Counted from the stretch's first letter, positions 8,658-18,649 are shown. The stretch is 64,000 nucleotides of DNA from Alphaproteobacteria bacterium (GCA_947473805.1 CANJGB010000005.1:62001-126000); one strand, 5' to 3'. The notes: a model not told the origin generated them from the letters alone. Numbers and translations are program-made.

Positions 8658-9724
8658 AGATTGCATTTTACGCACCGATGAAATCGCCCGACCACCCGAC
8701 ACCATCGGGCGACCGGCGCATGGCCAATCTGTTCATGCAGGCCTTGCGCCTGGCGGGACATGAGGTAGAGCTGGCATCGCGCCTGCGTATTTACGACGGC
8801 GTTGGCGATGCGGCCGCGCAGGCGCGCCTGGTAGGGCAGGCCGAACAGGAGGTTGCGCGGTTACTGGCCGGCACCAGACCTGACCTGTGGTTCACCTATC
8901 ACGTCTATCACAAGAGCCCCGATCTCATCGGTGCGACGGTGGCCCGGCACTGGGCCCTACCGTATGTTCTGGCGGAGGCGTCGCTGGCGCCGAAACGGCG
9001 GCAAGGACCATGGGCGGATTTCCACGCCAGGGCGGAGGCCGCGGTTCAGCAGGCCGCGCGCATTTTCTGTATCACGCAGTCAGACATGGAATGCCTGGAC
9101 GTCGAGCCAGATCGCCTGGTCCACCTGCCGCCTTTCCTGGATGTTGTCCCGTTCAATGTCGGGCCCGCTTGCGTACCTTTGGGCGGGCCGGTGCGCCTGC
9201 TCGCTGTCGGCATGATGCGCGCGGGCGACAAGCTGGACTCCTATCGGCAACTGGCGGACGCCCTGGTTCACACGGTTGGCGACTGGACACTGACGATCGT
9301 TGGCGACGGACCCGCACGTGACGAAGTGCGGTCAGCGTTCCGTCGCTTCGGCGACCACATAACTTATATCGGAGCGATAGAAGAATCCCGGCTCGGCGCA
9401 GTTTATGCCGCCGCCGACCTGTATGTGTGGCCGGCCGTAAACGAGGCTTTTGGCATGGCCCTGCTGGAGGCGCAGGCTGCTGGCCTGCCTGTTGTTGCGG
9501 GCCGCGTGCGCGGCGTGCCCGAAGTGGTGCGTGACGGTGTAACCGGCCTGCTGGTTGAGCCCGACGATGCAGTCGCCCTAGGGCGCGCCATCGGCCGGTT
9601 GGTTGCCGATCCGGCCCTACCTCGCGAGATGGGCGACGCGGCCGCCCGCTGGGTCCGCCGCGAGCGCACCGTCGTGCAGGCAGCAGCTTTGCTGAAACAG
9701 GGCCTGACAGGGCTGCGTGCATGA
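8654..9724 (+). CDS. Glycosyltransferase family 4
   Basis: This 356-residue protein begins MKIAFYAPMKSPDHPTPSGD, with the flexible glycine-rich acceptor loop of GT4 enzymes. The C-terminal Rossmann domain carries LTIVGDGPARDEV and the donor site EAFGMALLEAQAAGLPVVAG at about 258-277. It overlaps the genes on both sides by ATGA. It is likely to add one sugar in the same glycan as its neighbours; donor and acceptor are unknown. Confidence 0.75.
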   Translation: MKIAFYAPMKSPDHPTPSGDRRMANLFMQALRLAGHEVELASRLRIYDGVGDAAAQARLVGQAEQEVARLLAGTRPDLWFTYHVYHKSPDLIGATVARHWALPYVLAEASLAPKRRQGPWADFHARAEAAVQQAARIFCITQSDMECLDVEPDRLVHLPPFLDVVPFNVGPACVPLGGPVRLLAVGMMRAGDKLDSYRQLADALVHTVGDWTLTIVGDGPARDEVRSAFRRFGDHITYIGAIEESRLGAVYAAADLYVWPAVNEAFGMALLEAQAAGLPVVAGRVRGVPEVVRDGVTGLLVEPDDAVALGRAIGRLVADPALPREMGDAAARWVRRERTVVQAAALLKQGLTGLRA

Positions 9725-10296
9725 CGCTCGTCGCGCTGCTGCGCCACGGACCTACCGAGTGGAATGCCGCTCGCCGGCTGCAAGGCCGACACGACCTACC
9801 GTTGTCGAGCGCGGGCCGCGCCGCAGTCGCCAGTCGGCGCCTGCCGGTGACCTATCGCACCTGGCCGGTGCATGTCAGTCCGTTGAAGAGGGCGCGCGAA
9901 ACGGCAGCGCTACTTGGCCTGACCGACGCGGTAGTGGCGCCGGGTCTTACCGAGATGCATTGGGGTGACTACGAGGGCCGCACGGTCAGCGAGCTGCGGG
10001 AGACCATCGCCGGCTTCGTGGAAGCGGAGGGCCGTGGCCTCGATTTTCATCCGCCCGGCGGCGAGAGCCCCCGCGAGGTTCGTGCCCGGGTAGGGCATTG
10101 GCTGGAGAACGACGTCACCGGTGAAGGCGTCATTGGCGTAACCCACAAAGGGGTCATACGCGCGGCGATCAGCCTGGCCTTTGACTGGGACATGACCGGC
10201 AAGGCCCCGGCGAAGCTGGACTGGTCACGGCTGCACGTCTTCCAGTTCAACGGCGGAATCCTGCGGCCCTACGCGCTGAATACGGCGCTCGAATGA
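9721..10296 (+). CDS. Histidine phosphatase family protein
   Basis: This 191-residue member of the phosphoglycerate-mutase-like family has the catalytic motif LRHGPTEWN at residues 6-14. The second-half elements are TEMHWGDYEG (acid/base Glu region) and the second catalytic His in VTHKG (~140). It would act by a phosphohistidine intermediate. Lying between glycosyltransferase genes with ATGA overlaps on both sides, it more likely dephosphorylates a sugar or lipid-linked precursor than works in glycolysis. This is inferred from context only. Confidence 0.75.
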   Translation: MTLVALLRHGPTEWNAARRLQGRHDLPLSSAGRAAVASRRLPVTYRTWPVHVSPLKRARETAALLGLTDAVVAPGLTEMHWGDYEGRTVSELRETIAGFVEAEGRGLDFHPPGGESPREVRARVGHWLENDVTGEGVIGVTHKGVIRAAISLAFDWDMTGKAPAKLDWSRLHVFQFNGGILRPYALNTALE

Positions 10297-11432
10297 CCCG
10301 CGTATTGCTCTGGGTGCAGCATCTGCTGGGCATCGGCCATTTGAACCGCGCCGCCCTACTGGCCGCTGCGATGGCGGAGCGCGGACTGGACGTCACGGTG
10401 GCCAGTGGCGGCTACCCGGTGCCGGGATTGACCTTGGGTAGGGCACGCTTGGTGCAGTTGCCGGCGGCGCGGGTGGCGGATGCGCGCTTTACGCCGCTGC
10501 TCGATGGACATGGCCTACCCGCGACGGATGCATGGCGCGCTCGTCGCCGCGAGGCGCTTGCTCAGCTCTACCATGAAGTAGAACCTCACGTCGTGATTAC
10601 GGAACTGTATCCGTTCGGACGGCGGCCCTTCCGCTTCGAGCTTGAGCCGCTGCTCGCCTCCGCCGCACACGGCAGGACGAAGCCGGTGGTCATCGCGTCG
10701 GTTCGCGACATCCTGATCGCCGGCACCAAAACCGGTCGGGATCGCGAGATGGTCGATGCCTTTAACCGGCACTACAACCAGCTGCTGGTGCACGGCGATC
10801 CTGACGTCGCTGGCCTGGAAGCCAGCTTTCCCCTCGCAGCTGAACTCGCGGACCGGATAAGTTATACCGGGTATGTCGTGAACAACGCACCCGGGCAGGG
10901 CTCGCAGGGAAGCGGCGAAGTCATCGTTTCGGCCGGCGGTGGCGCCGTCGGGGCCGCCCTACTGCGCGCCGCCGTCGCGGCGCGGCCCTTGAGCAAGGCT
11001 GCCGCGTTGCCATGGCGTGTTCTGGTTGGCACGGCGGCGCCGGCAGGGCTGGCAGACGAACTGGCGGCACAGGCGCGCGATGGCCTTGTCGTGGAACCCG
11101 CCCGGCCCGACTTTACCACCTTGCTCAGTAACGCGGCCCTGTCGGTCAGCCAGGCTGGCTACAATACCCTGATGGAAGTGGTCGCGCGGCGCACACCGGC
11201 GGTAGTGGTGCCTTTCGCCGACGGTGGCCAGACCGAACAGGCATTGCGCGCGCGCCTGATGGCGCGTCGCGGCCTGGTCGAAGTGGTTGAGGAGACTGAC
11301 TTGCGCCCCGGCACCCTGGCCGCCGCCATCGACCGCGCCCTTGCCGCGCCACGGCGCGAGTTCATGCCGAGGATGGATGGCGCCGCCGTGTCAGCCGATC
11401 TTGTGGCCACCTGGGCCGGTCGCAGGCCATGA
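10293..11432 (+). CDS. Glycosyltransferase, MurG-like / COG4671
   Basis: This is a 379-residue GT-B protein. The N-terminus VLLWVQHLLGIGHLNRAALL holds the glycine-rich acceptor loop. The C-terminal half has EVIVSAGGGAVGAALLRAAV and the donor-site block LSVSQAGYNTLMEVVARRTPA (about 282-302), as in family 28 enzymes. It is related to the first gene of the operon (same GIGHL and GYNT signatures) and may be an old duplicate. It is ATGA-coupled on both sides. Confidence 0.75.
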   Translation: MTRVLLWVQHLLGIGHLNRAALLAAAMAERGLDVTVASGGYPVPGLTLGRARLVQLPAARVADARFTPLLDGHGLPATDAWRARRREALAQLYHEVEPHVVITELYPFGRRPFRFELEPLLASAAHGRTKPVVIASVRDILIAGTKTGRDREMVDAFNRHYNQLLVHGDPDVAGLEASFPLAAELADRISYTGYVVNNAPGQGSQGSGEVIVSAGGGAVGAALLRAAVAARPLSKAAALPWRVLVGTAAPAGLADELAAQARDGLVVEPARPDFTTLLSNAALSVSQAGYNTLMEVVARRTPAVVVPFADGGQTEQALRARLMARRGLVEVVEETDLRPGTLAAAIDRALAAPRREFMPRMDGAAVSADLVATWAGRRP

Positions 11433-12160
11433 CCGGCTGGGCAGAACTGCAGGCGGAGCTCGATGCCTGGGCAAAAGCCGGCCGTACCGCCACCTTCTGG
11501 TGGCGGGATGACGATGCGGTAGGGCTGACGGCTGAACTGGATCGGCTGCTGGGTATAGTAGGCCCGTCCAACATCCCGCTGGGCCTCGCCGTCATTCCGG
11601 AGCGGGCGGGCGCCATGGCCCTGCCGGACAATGTCGCCATCCTCCAGCACGGTATCGGCCACCACAATAACGCGCCCGCCGGCGCGAAGCGGCGCGAACT
11701 GGGGGATCAGCCTGTCGACGCTCTGCTGGCCGGGCTCAACCACGGACGCACCCAGCTGGCCGCCCTGTTCGGCGCGCAATTCCTGCCGGTGCTGGTGCCG
11801 CCGTGGAACCGTATCGATGCAGCCCTGGCGGCGCGGCTGCCCGAGTGCGGCCTGCACGCCTTGTCCACCTATGGCCCGCGCAAGGCCACGGTCCCGCTTC
11901 AGGTCAATTGCCACGGCGATCCGATCGACTGGCGCGGCGGACACGGCTTTGCTGGCGAAGCCATTGTTCTGGGCGCCATCGTCGCGCACCTGGCCGGCCG
12001 CAGGACCGGTGCGGCAGATGCGGCCGAACCGACCGGCCTGCTGACCCATCACCTGCAGCATGACGAGAAGGTCTGGGCCTTTGCGGCGCGGTTTGCCGAG
12101 GTCGTGTCGGCCCATCCGGCCGCACGCTGGCAGTCGCCGGCCGAGGCTTTCGCGGCGTGA
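11429..12160 (+). CDS. Polysaccharide deacetylase family protein
   Basis: This 243-residue NodB-like carbohydrate esterase has FWWRDDDAVG (~23-32), giving the Asp pair for catalysis and metal. Metal-ligand candidates are HGIGHHN (~74), followed by VPPWNRI and LLTHHLQHDE near the C-terminus. No signal peptide is seen, so it may act in the cytoplasm on a lipid- or nucleotide-linked sugar. It is the last biosynthetic gene of the operon and overlaps both neighbours. N-deacetylation of the glycan is the likely role. Confidence 0.7.
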   Translation: MTGWAELQAELDAWAKAGRTATFWWRDDDAVGLTAELDRLLGIVGPSNIPLGLAVIPERAGAMALPDNVAILQHGIGHHNNAPAGAKRRELGDQPVDALLAGLNHGRTQLAALFGAQFLPVLVPPWNRIDAALAARLPECGLHALSTYGPRKATVPLQVNCHGDPIDWRGGHGFAGEAIVLGAIVAHLAGRRTGAADAAEPTGLLTHHLQHDEKVWAFAARFAEVVSAHPAARWQSPAEAFAA

Positions 12161-12675
12161 CCCACCGCTACACCCTGGCGGCTCTTGCCCCCGACCTGAT
12201 CCGCGGGGGCATTGGCGTTATCACCGCCGTTTTGCTGCTTATTTTCACCAATGCTTCATCGGTCCTGTTCTATATTGGCGCGGGGATGGCTTTGCTGTTC
12301 GGTGCGTTTGTCGTCACGACGGTGCGGCGCAGCGTCACGAAGGTGACGGCCGATCAGACGGGCATAAGAGCCGAATGGCCGTGTTTCGGGTCGGTGCGCG
12401 CCACGCACATCGGCTGGGGGGAAGTGCAGGACGTGGCCGTGCGTTATTTCTCGACCCGGCGTGACCGCAGCAATGGCTGGATGCAGCTGACCGTGAAAGG
12501 TCCGCGTGCCCGCCTGCGGATCGATTCGACGATCAGCGCGTTCGATGTGTTGGCGGTCACGATTGCCGATGTTGTCCGCGCGCGGGGGCTTGACCTCGAC
12601 CCCGCAACCGCCGCCAATCCGGAGACGATCCGCGGCACGTCGCGGCAGGGCAAGGGCGATCCATGGCCAATGTGA
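12157..12675 (+). CDS. Small membrane protein of unknown function
   Basis: This 172-residue protein starts at GTG 12157, overlapping the deacetylase stop (GTGA). Two hydrophobic helices lie at about residues 14-34 and 38-57. A soluble beta-rich region follows (TKVTADQTGIRAEWPCFG and WMQLTVKGPRARLRID), resembling a bacterial PH-like fold. The stop lies 13 bp inside the next gene, an ABC transporter ATPase. It could belong with the glycan genes or the importer. I do not recognise the family. Confidence 0.6.
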   Translation: MTHRYTLAALAPDLIRGGIGVITAVLLLIFTNASSVLFYIGAGMALLFGAFVVTTVRRSVTKVTADQTGIRAEWPCFGSVRATHIGWGEVQDVAVRYFSTRRDRSNGWMQLTVKGPRARLRIDSTISAFDVLAVTIADVVRARGLDLDPATAANPETIRGTSRQGKGDPWPM

Positions 12676-14564
12676 TCGAGATCAACGACCTGAAGGTCCA
12701 GTTTCGCGTCAACGAGGGCGTGATCCGGGCCGTGGATGGTGTCTCGTTCCGCGTGCCCGAGGGCAAGACCGTGGCCCTGGTCGGCGAATCCGGCTCGGGC
12801 AAGTCCGTGGTCAGCCAAGCCATTATGGGAATCCTTCCGCGCGCCGCGCAGATTGCCGGCGGTTCGATCCTGTTCCGCGATCCGTTGCTGGGCGGAAAGG
12901 TGGTCGACCTCGCCGCCCTCGACCCGGACAAGCCGGCCTATCGCAAGATCCGCGGCGGCCGCGTCTCGATCATCTTCCAGGAACCGATGACCTCGCTGAG
13001 CCCGCTGCACACGGTGGGCAACCAGATCGCCGAGGCGCTGCACCTGCACCGCGAGGTCAGCCCCGAACAGGCGCGCGAGCTGGTGCTTGAAATGCTGCGG
13101 CTGGTCGGCTTTCCCAATCCCGGCCGCGCCATCGACACCTATCCGTTCGAACTGTCCGGCGGCCTGCGCCAGCGGGCGATGATCGCCATGGCGCTGGTCT
13201 GCCGCCCGGCGCTGCTGATCGCCGACGAACCGACGACCGCCCTTGATGTCACCATCCAGGCGCAGATCCTTAAACTGATCAACGACCTGCAGGCCGAGCT
13301 GGGCATGGCGGTGTTGATGATCACCCACGACCTGGGCGTGGTCGCCAACATGGCCGACGAAGTGGTCGTCATGTACCACGGCAAGGTCATGGAGCGCGGT
13401 ACGATGGACGACGTGTTCCGCCGCGCCGAGCACCCCTACCTGCGGGCGCTGCTGCGCGCGGTGCCGCGCTTCGACATGGAGCCGGGCGAACGGCTGGTGC
13501 CGATCCGCGAGATCAAGTCAGACGGCGGCGCCCTGTTGCGCGCCAAGGAACCGTGGCCGGAAGGCGCCGACGCGGCCGGGCCGCTGTTGAGTGTCCGCCA
13601 TGTGAGCAAGAAATTCAGCATCCGCAAGTCGGGCCTGTTCCGCACCAAGTCGGAGTCCGAGGTGCTGGCAGTCGACGATGTCAGCCTGTTCATCAAGCGC
13701 GGCGAATGCCTGGGCCTGGTCGGCGAATCCGGCTGTGGCAAGACCACGCTGTCGAAGATCATCCTGCGGGCGATTTCCGCCAGCGAAGGTGAGATCACCT
13801 ACAATGACCGCGGCCGCGTCATCGACGTGCGGGCGCTGCAGGGCGACGACCTGTTCGCCTTCCGCCGCAAGGTGCAGTTCATCTTCCAGGACCCGTTCAG
13901 TTCGCTGAACCCGCGCATGACGGTGTTCGACATCGTGTCGGAACCGCTGATCATCCACGGTCTGGGCGACGCGGCCGAGCGCGTCGAGCGGGTGAAGGAG
14001 CTGATGCACGTGGTCGGCCTCGACCCGCGCTTCCTGCGCCGCTATCCGCACAGCTTCTCCGGCGGCCAGCGGCAGCGCATCGGCATTGCGCGGGCGCTGG
14101 CGCTGCAGCCCGACCTGCTGATCTGCGACGAGCCGGTGTCGGCGCTGGACGTGTCGATCCAGGCGCAGGTGCTGAACCTGCTGAAGGACCTGAAGGAAAA
14201 GCTGGGTCTGACCTACTTGTTCATCTCGCACAACCTGGCGGTCGTGGACTATATCGCCGACCGCATCGCGGTGATGTGCGCCGGCCGCCTGGTCGAGACG
14301 GCACCGCGCGAGATGCTGTTCAAGAATCCGGTCCATCCCTATACCCGCGCTTTGCTGGCGGCGGTGCCGAAGCCGGATCCGAATGCGCGGCTCGACCTGG
14401 GCGCGCTGATGGAGGGCAAGGCATCGATCCCCGGCAACTGGCCGCAGCCCTTTACCCTCGATGGCACCGCGCCGGCCCATCTCGCCGATCTTGGCGGCGG
14501 CCATTTCGTGCGGGTACGCGATGGCGCCGACCTTTCGTCCCTCGGCCTGGCCAAGGTGGCGTGA
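12663..14564 (+). CDS. Peptide-type ABC importer, fused double ATPase subunit
   Basis: This is a 633-residue protein with two full ATP-binding domains, like YejF or a DppD-DppF fusion. NBD1 has Walker A GESGSGKS (~40), signature LSGGLRQRA and Walker [16 protein letters not shown]2 has GESGCGKTT (~355), FSGGQRQRI and [12 protein letters not shown]. Both sites look intact, so it should power import by the two permeases downstream. The order is ATPase, binding protein, permease, permease, all with overlaps or tiny gaps. The substrate is predicted to be oligopeptides or a similar solute. Confidence 0.9.
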   Translation: MANVIEINDLKVQFRVNEGVIRAVDGVSFRVPEGKTVALVGESGSGKSVVSQAIMGILPRAAQIAGGSILFRDPLLGGKVVDLAALDPDKPAYRKIRGGRVSIIFQEPMTSLSPLHTVGNQIAEALHLHREVSPEQARELVLEMLRLVGFPNPGRAIDTYPFELSGGLRQRAMIAMALVCRPALLIADEPTTALDVTIQAQILKLINDLQAELGMAVLMITHDLGVVANMADEVVVMYHGKVMERGTMDDVFRRAEHPYLRALLRAVPRFDMEPGERLVPIREIKSDGGALLRAKEPWPEGADAAGPLLSVRHVSKKFSIRKSGLFRTKSESEVLAVDDVSLFIKRGECLGLVGESGCGKTTLSKIILRAISASEGEITYNDRGRVIDVRALQGDDLFAFRRKVQFIFQDPFSSLNPRMTVFDIVSEPLIIHGLGDAAERVERVKELMHVVGLDPRFLRRYPHSFSGGQRQRIGIARALALQPDLLICDEPVSALDVSIQAQVLNLLKDLKEKLGLTYLFISHNLAVVDYIADRIAVMCAGRLVETAPREMLFKNPVHPYTRALLAAVPKPDPNARLDLGALMEGKASIPGNWPQPFTLDGTAPAHLADLGGGHFVRVRDGADLSSLGLAKVA

Positions 14565-16450
14565 TGCGCAGACTGGCACCGCTCTGCCTCGCTCTGGTTC
14601 TGGCGCTGCCGGCGGCCGCGCAGGAACTGAAGGAAACGGCGTCGCTCGCGGTGGAGGTGGCGGCAGGCCGGCTGCCGCCGGTTGCGAAGCGCGTGCCGGC
14701 GGAGCCGTTTGTCGTGAAGCTGGAGGGCGACCTGCAGCCCGGCAAGCAGGGGGGCGAATTGCGCACCCTGATCGGCCGCGCGCGCGACATCCGCCTGATG
14801 GCCATGTTCGGCTATGCCCGCCTGGTCGGATATACGCCCGCGCTGGAAATCCAGCCCGACCTCTTGAAGTCGATCGACGTGGTGGACGAGCGCGTCTACA
14901 CGATGAAGCTGCGCAAGGGCCATAAATGGTCGGACGGCGCGCCGTTCACCAGCGAGGACTTCCGCTATTTCTGGGAAGACGTCGCGAACAACCCCGAACT
15001 GATGCCGGGCGGTCCGCCGGTCGACCTGCTGGTCGACGGCGTCAAGCCGAAGGTCGAGATCCTCGACGAGGTCACGGTGCGCTATTCGTGGCCGACGCGG
15101 AATCCGAACTTCCTGGCCCGGCTGGCCGGCGCGGCGCCGCTGTACATTTTCCGCCCCTCGCACTTCCTGAAGAAGTTCCACGCGAAGTATGCCAACCCGG
15201 ACGAACTGAAGGTCGCGATCACCGCCGCCCGCATGCGCGGCTGGGCGGCGCTGCACAACAAGCTGGATAACCTGCTGGAATTCGACCAGCCCGACCTGCC
15301 GACGCTGGAGCCGTGGCACATCGTCACCCGGCCGCCGGCGATCCGCTTCGTGGTCGAGCGCAATCCGTTCTTTCACCGCATCGACGAGAACGGCGTACAG
15401 CTGCCCTATATCGACCGGGTCATCGTCAACCAGGCCGACGGCAAGCTTATTCCACCCAAGACCGCGGCCGGCGAGTCCGACCTGCAGGCGCGCAACATCT
15501 CGTTCAAGGACTTCACCTTCCTGAAGGAGAACGAGAAGCGCTCGGGCTATGCCACCCGTCTCTGGAAGACGGCCAAGGGCTCGCAACTGGCGCTGATGCC
15601 GAACCTGAACTGCAACGATCCGGTCTGGCGCGCGCTGAACCGCAATCCTGCCTTTCGCCACGCGCTGTCGATGGGGATCGACCGCGAGGGGATCAACCAG
15701 TCGCTTTATTATGGTCTGGCGATCGAAGGCAACAACACGGTGCTGCCCGGCAGTTCGCTGTTCAGGGACGAGTACCAGACCGCGTGGACCAAGTACGACG
15801 TGAAGCGCGCCAACAAGGCGCTGGATGACCTGGGCCTCAACAAGCGCGACGCGTCAGGCGTGCGCCTGCTGTCCGACGGGCGGCTAATGGAAATCGTCAT
15901 CGAGACCACGGGCGAGGACACCGAGCAATCCGACGTGCTGGAGCTGGTGGCCGAGAACTGGGCGAAGCTGGGCATCAAGCTGCTGGTGAAGCCGTCGCAG
16001 CGCGACGTGCTGTACAACCGCGTGTTCTCGGGCGAGACGGTCATGTCGGTGTTCTTCGGCCTGGAGAACGGCCTGGCCACGCCGATGGCCAGCCCGATCG
16101 AGCTGGCGCCGATGGCGCAGGTGCAGCTGCAATGGCCGAAATGGGGCCAGTACTACGAGACCAAGGGCACCGCCGGCGAGCCGGCTGACCTGCCGGCGGC
16201 GCGCGAGCTGCTGGGCCTCTACCAGAACTGGGTCGATGCCGGCGAACGCGAACAGCGCGCCACGATCTGGAACCGCATGCTGCAGATCCATGCCGACGAG
16301 CAGTACACCATCGGCATCGTGTCCGGCGTGCACCAGCCGGTCGTGGTCAGCCGCAGCCTGCGCAACGTGCCGATCGAGGGCATCTACAATTTCGACCCGG
16401 GGTCATTCTTCGGCATGTACCGCCCGGACACGTTCTGGTTCGACCGGTGA
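14564..16450 (+). CDS. Peptide-type ABC importer, periplasmic binding protein (SBP family 5, long type)
   Basis: This 628-residue protein starts at ATG 14564, sharing one base with the ATPase stop (TGATG). The signal peptide is [20 protein letters not shown]. The family-5 block is KGHKWSDGAPFTSEDFRYFW (~116-135), and the C-terminal lobe includes ALSMGIDREGINQSLYYG. It is longer than a typical dipeptide-binding protein, resembling YejA-class proteins. It should deliver solute to the permeases at 16458-18649. Confidence 0.88.
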   Translation: MRRLAPLCLALVLALPAAAQELKETASLAVEVAAGRLPPVAKRVPAEPFVVKLEGDLQPGKQGGELRTLIGRARDIRLMAMFGYARLVGYTPALEIQPDLLKSIDVVDERVYTMKLRKGHKWSDGAPFTSEDFRYFWEDVANNPELMPGGPPVDLLVDGVKPKVEILDEVTVRYSWPTRNPNFLARLAGAAPLYIFRPSHFLKKFHAKYANPDELKVAITAARMRGWAALHNKLDNLLEFDQPDLPTLEPWHIVTRPPAIRFVVERNPFFHRIDENGVQLPYIDRVIVNQADGKLIPPKTAAGESDLQARNISFKDFTFLKENEKRSGYATRLWKTAKGSQLALMPNLNCNDPVWRALNRNPAFRHALSMGIDREGINQSLYYGLAIEGNNTVLPGSSLFRDEYQTAWTKYDVKRANKALDDLGLNKRDASGVRLLSDGRLMEIVIETTGEDTEQSDVLELVAENWAKLGIKLLVKPSQRDVLYNRVFSGETVMSVFFGLENGLATPMASPIELAPMAQVQLQWPKWGQYYETKGTAGEPADLPAARELLGLYQNWVDAGEREQRATIWNRMLQIHADEQYTIGIVSGVHQPVVVSRSLRNVPIEGIYNFDPGSFFGMYRPDTFWFDR

Positions 16451-16457
16451 CCCTGTC

Positions 16458-17483
16458 ATGCTGAACTACCTCGCCCAGCGCGTCCTGATCATGATCCCGA
16501 CGCTGCTCGTCATCAGCCTGCTGGTGTTCCTGATCATCAAGCTGCCGCCCGGCGACTTCCTGAGCAACAAGATGCAGGAGCTGCAGTCGCAGGGCGACCG
16601 TTCGGCGCTGGAGCGCATGGAATTCCTGCGCCAGCAGTTTGGCCTCGACCGCCCGATGATCGAGCAATACGCGGCGTGGCTGGGCGTCTGGCCGCATCAC
16701 GGCGAGTTTTCGGGCCTGCTGCAGGGCGACTGGGGCTGGTCGTTCGAGTTCAACCGGCCGGTCATCGACCTGATCGGGCAGAGCATGCTGCTGACCGCGA
16801 TCCTGAACCTCGCGGTCGCGATCTTCGTCTACATGGTGTCGTTCCCGATCGGCGTCTATTCGGCGACGCGGCAATATAGCTGGGGCGATTACGGCTTCAC
16901 GTTCCTGGGCTATCTGGGCCTGGCGACGCCCAGTTTTCTGCTGGCGCTGCTGCTGCTGTATTACGCCAATGTGTGGTTCGGCCTGTCGATCGGCGGCATG
17001 ATGGACGAGCAGTTCATCGATTCCGCCTGGACGTGGGCCAAGATCAAGTCAGTGCTGTCGCACCTGGCCATCCCGGTCATTGTCATCGGCACCAGCAGCA
17101 CGGCCGGCATGATCCGCCGCCTGCGCGCCAACCTGCTGGATGAGCTGCAGAAGCAGTACGTGACCACGGCGCGGGCCAAGGGCCTGCCGCCGATGCGGCT
17201 GCTGATCAAATATCCGATCCGCATGGCGCTGAACCCGTTCGTGTCCGACATCGGCAACATGATCCCGCAGATGGTGTCAGGCTCGGTCATCGTGTCGGTG
17301 GTGATGAGCCTGCCGACGGCCGGCCCGATGCTGCTGCAGGCGCTGCAGAGCCAGGACCAGTATCTTGCCGGCTCGTTCCTGATGTTCCTGGCGCTGCTGA
17401 CAGTGATCGGCATGCTGGTCTCGGACATCCTGCTGGCCATTCTCGACCCGCGCATCCGGCTCAGCGGCAGTGCCACGACATGA
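16458..17483 (+). CDS. Peptide-type ABC importer, permease 1
   Basis: This 341-residue membrane protein of the DppB/YejB class opens with MLNYLAQRVLIMIPTLLVIS and a long periplasmic loop. The coupling-helix (EAA) region is YVTTARAKGLPPMRLLIKYP at about 232-251. Seven bases separate it from the binding-protein stop, and its own stop overlaps the next permease by ATGA. It forms the pore together with the product of 17480-18649. Confidence 0.9.
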   Translation: MLNYLAQRVLIMIPTLLVISLLVFLIIKLPPGDFLSNKMQELQSQGDRSALERMEFLRQQFGLDRPMIEQYAAWLGVWPHHGEFSGLLQGDWGWSFEFNRPVIDLIGQSMLLTAILNLAVAIFVYMVSFPIGVYSATRQYSWGDYGFTFLGYLGLATPSFLLALLLLYYANVWFGLSIGGMMDEQFIDSAWTWAKIKSVLSHLAIPVIVIGTSSTAGMIRRLRANLLDELQKQYVTTARAKGLPPMRLLIKYPIRMALNPFVSDIGNMIPQMVSGSVIVSVVMSLPTAGPMLLQALQSQDQYLAGSFLMFLALLTVIGMLVSDILLAILDPRIRLSGSATT

Positions 17484-18649
17484 CCGACCTGAGCCGCACC
17501 GAGCCGCTGCAACACTGGTCGTCGCCCGACCCGTTCGATCCGCACAGCATCGAGAAACTGGCTGCCGGCCAGGAACGCTATTACATGGCGTCGCAGTGGC
17601 AGATGATGTGGTGGAAGTTCCGCCGCCACAAACTGGCCCTGTGGTCGGGCGTAATCCTGCTGGCGCTGTATGCGCTGACGCTGGTGGTCGAGGTTGTCGC
17701 ACCCTATGCGCCCTCGACCCGCAGCGCGCGGCACATCTTCGCGCCGCCGCAAAGCGTGCACCTGTTCCACGAGGGCGAGTTCGTCGGGCCCTTCGTCTAC
17801 GGTTACCGCTTCAAGCTGAACACCGAGACGCTGAAGCGGGAGTACACCGAGAACCGCGAGCGCGTTCAGCCGCTGCGCTTCTTCTGCCGCAGCGACCCGT
17901 ACAAGTTCTGGGGCCTGGTTGCGTCCGACATTCATCTGGTCTGCCCCGCCGAGGACGGCTTCATGTTCCTGCTGGGTACCGACCGGCTGGGGCGTGACGT
18001 GCTGTCGCGCATGATCTATGGCGCACGTATCTCGCTGACCGTGGGCCTGCTCGGCATCGCCATCAGTTTCCTGATCGGGATCACGCTGGGCGGAATCTCG
18101 GGCTATTACGGCGGCTGGATCGATTCCGTCATCCAGCGCCTGATCGAGATCGTGAAAAGCCTGCCGGAACTGCCGCTGTGGCTGGCGCTGTCGGCGGCGT
18201 TGCCGGTGAGCTTGAGCCCGATCCTCGTCTATTTCGGCATCACCATCATCCTGGGCCTGCTGGAATGGCCGGGCCTGGCGCGCGCGGTGCGGTCGAAACT
18301 GCTGTCGCTGCGCGAGGAGGATTTCTGCACCGCGGCGCAGCTGATGGGGGCGTCGCCCAAACGCGTCATCGGCCGCCACCTGTTGCCCAGTTTCATGAGC
18401 CACCTGATCGCGTCGGCGACGCTGGCGATCCCGTCGATGATCCTGGGCGAGACGGCCCTGTCGTTCCTGGGCCTGGGGCTGCGACCGCCCATCGTGTCGT
18501 GGGGCGTGCAGCTGAGCGAGGCGCTGAACATCAACGTCGTCGCGCTGTACCCCTGGCTGCTGCTGCCGATGGTGCCGGTGATCGTGGTGGTTCTGGCGTT
18601 CAACTTCTTCGGCGACGGCCTGCGCGACGCCGCCGATCCGTACAAGTAG
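17480..18649 (+). CDS. Peptide-type ABC importer, permease 2
   Basis: This 389-residue DppC/YejE-class permease starts by ATGA overlap. An N-terminal cytoplasmic tail precedes the first helix (LALWSGVILLALYALTLVVE). The signature LLGTDRLGRDVLSRMIYGAR (~166-185) and the EAA region FCTAAQLMGASPKRVIGRHL are both present. It is longer than usual because of an insertion of about 100 residues after helix 1. Its stop lies in a palindrome shared with the convergent methyltransferase gene. Confidence 0.9.
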   Translation: MTDLSRTEPLQHWSSPDPFDPHSIEKLAAGQERYYMASQWQMMWWKFRRHKLALWSGVILLALYALTLVVEVVAPYAPSTRSARHIFAPPQSVHLFHEGEFVGPFVYGYRFKLNTETLKREYTENRERVQPLRFFCRSDPYKFWGLVASDIHLVCPAEDGFMFLLGTDRLGRDVLSRMIYGARISLTVGLLGIAISFLIGITLGGISGYYGGWIDSVIQRLIEIVKSLPELPLWLALSAALPVSLSPILVYFGITIILGLLEWPGLARAVRSKLLSLREEDFCTAAQLMGASPKRVIGRHLLPSFMSHLIASATLAIPSMILGETALSFLGLGLRPPIVSWGVQLSEALNINVVALYPWLLLPMVPVIVVVLAFNFFGDGLRDAADPYK

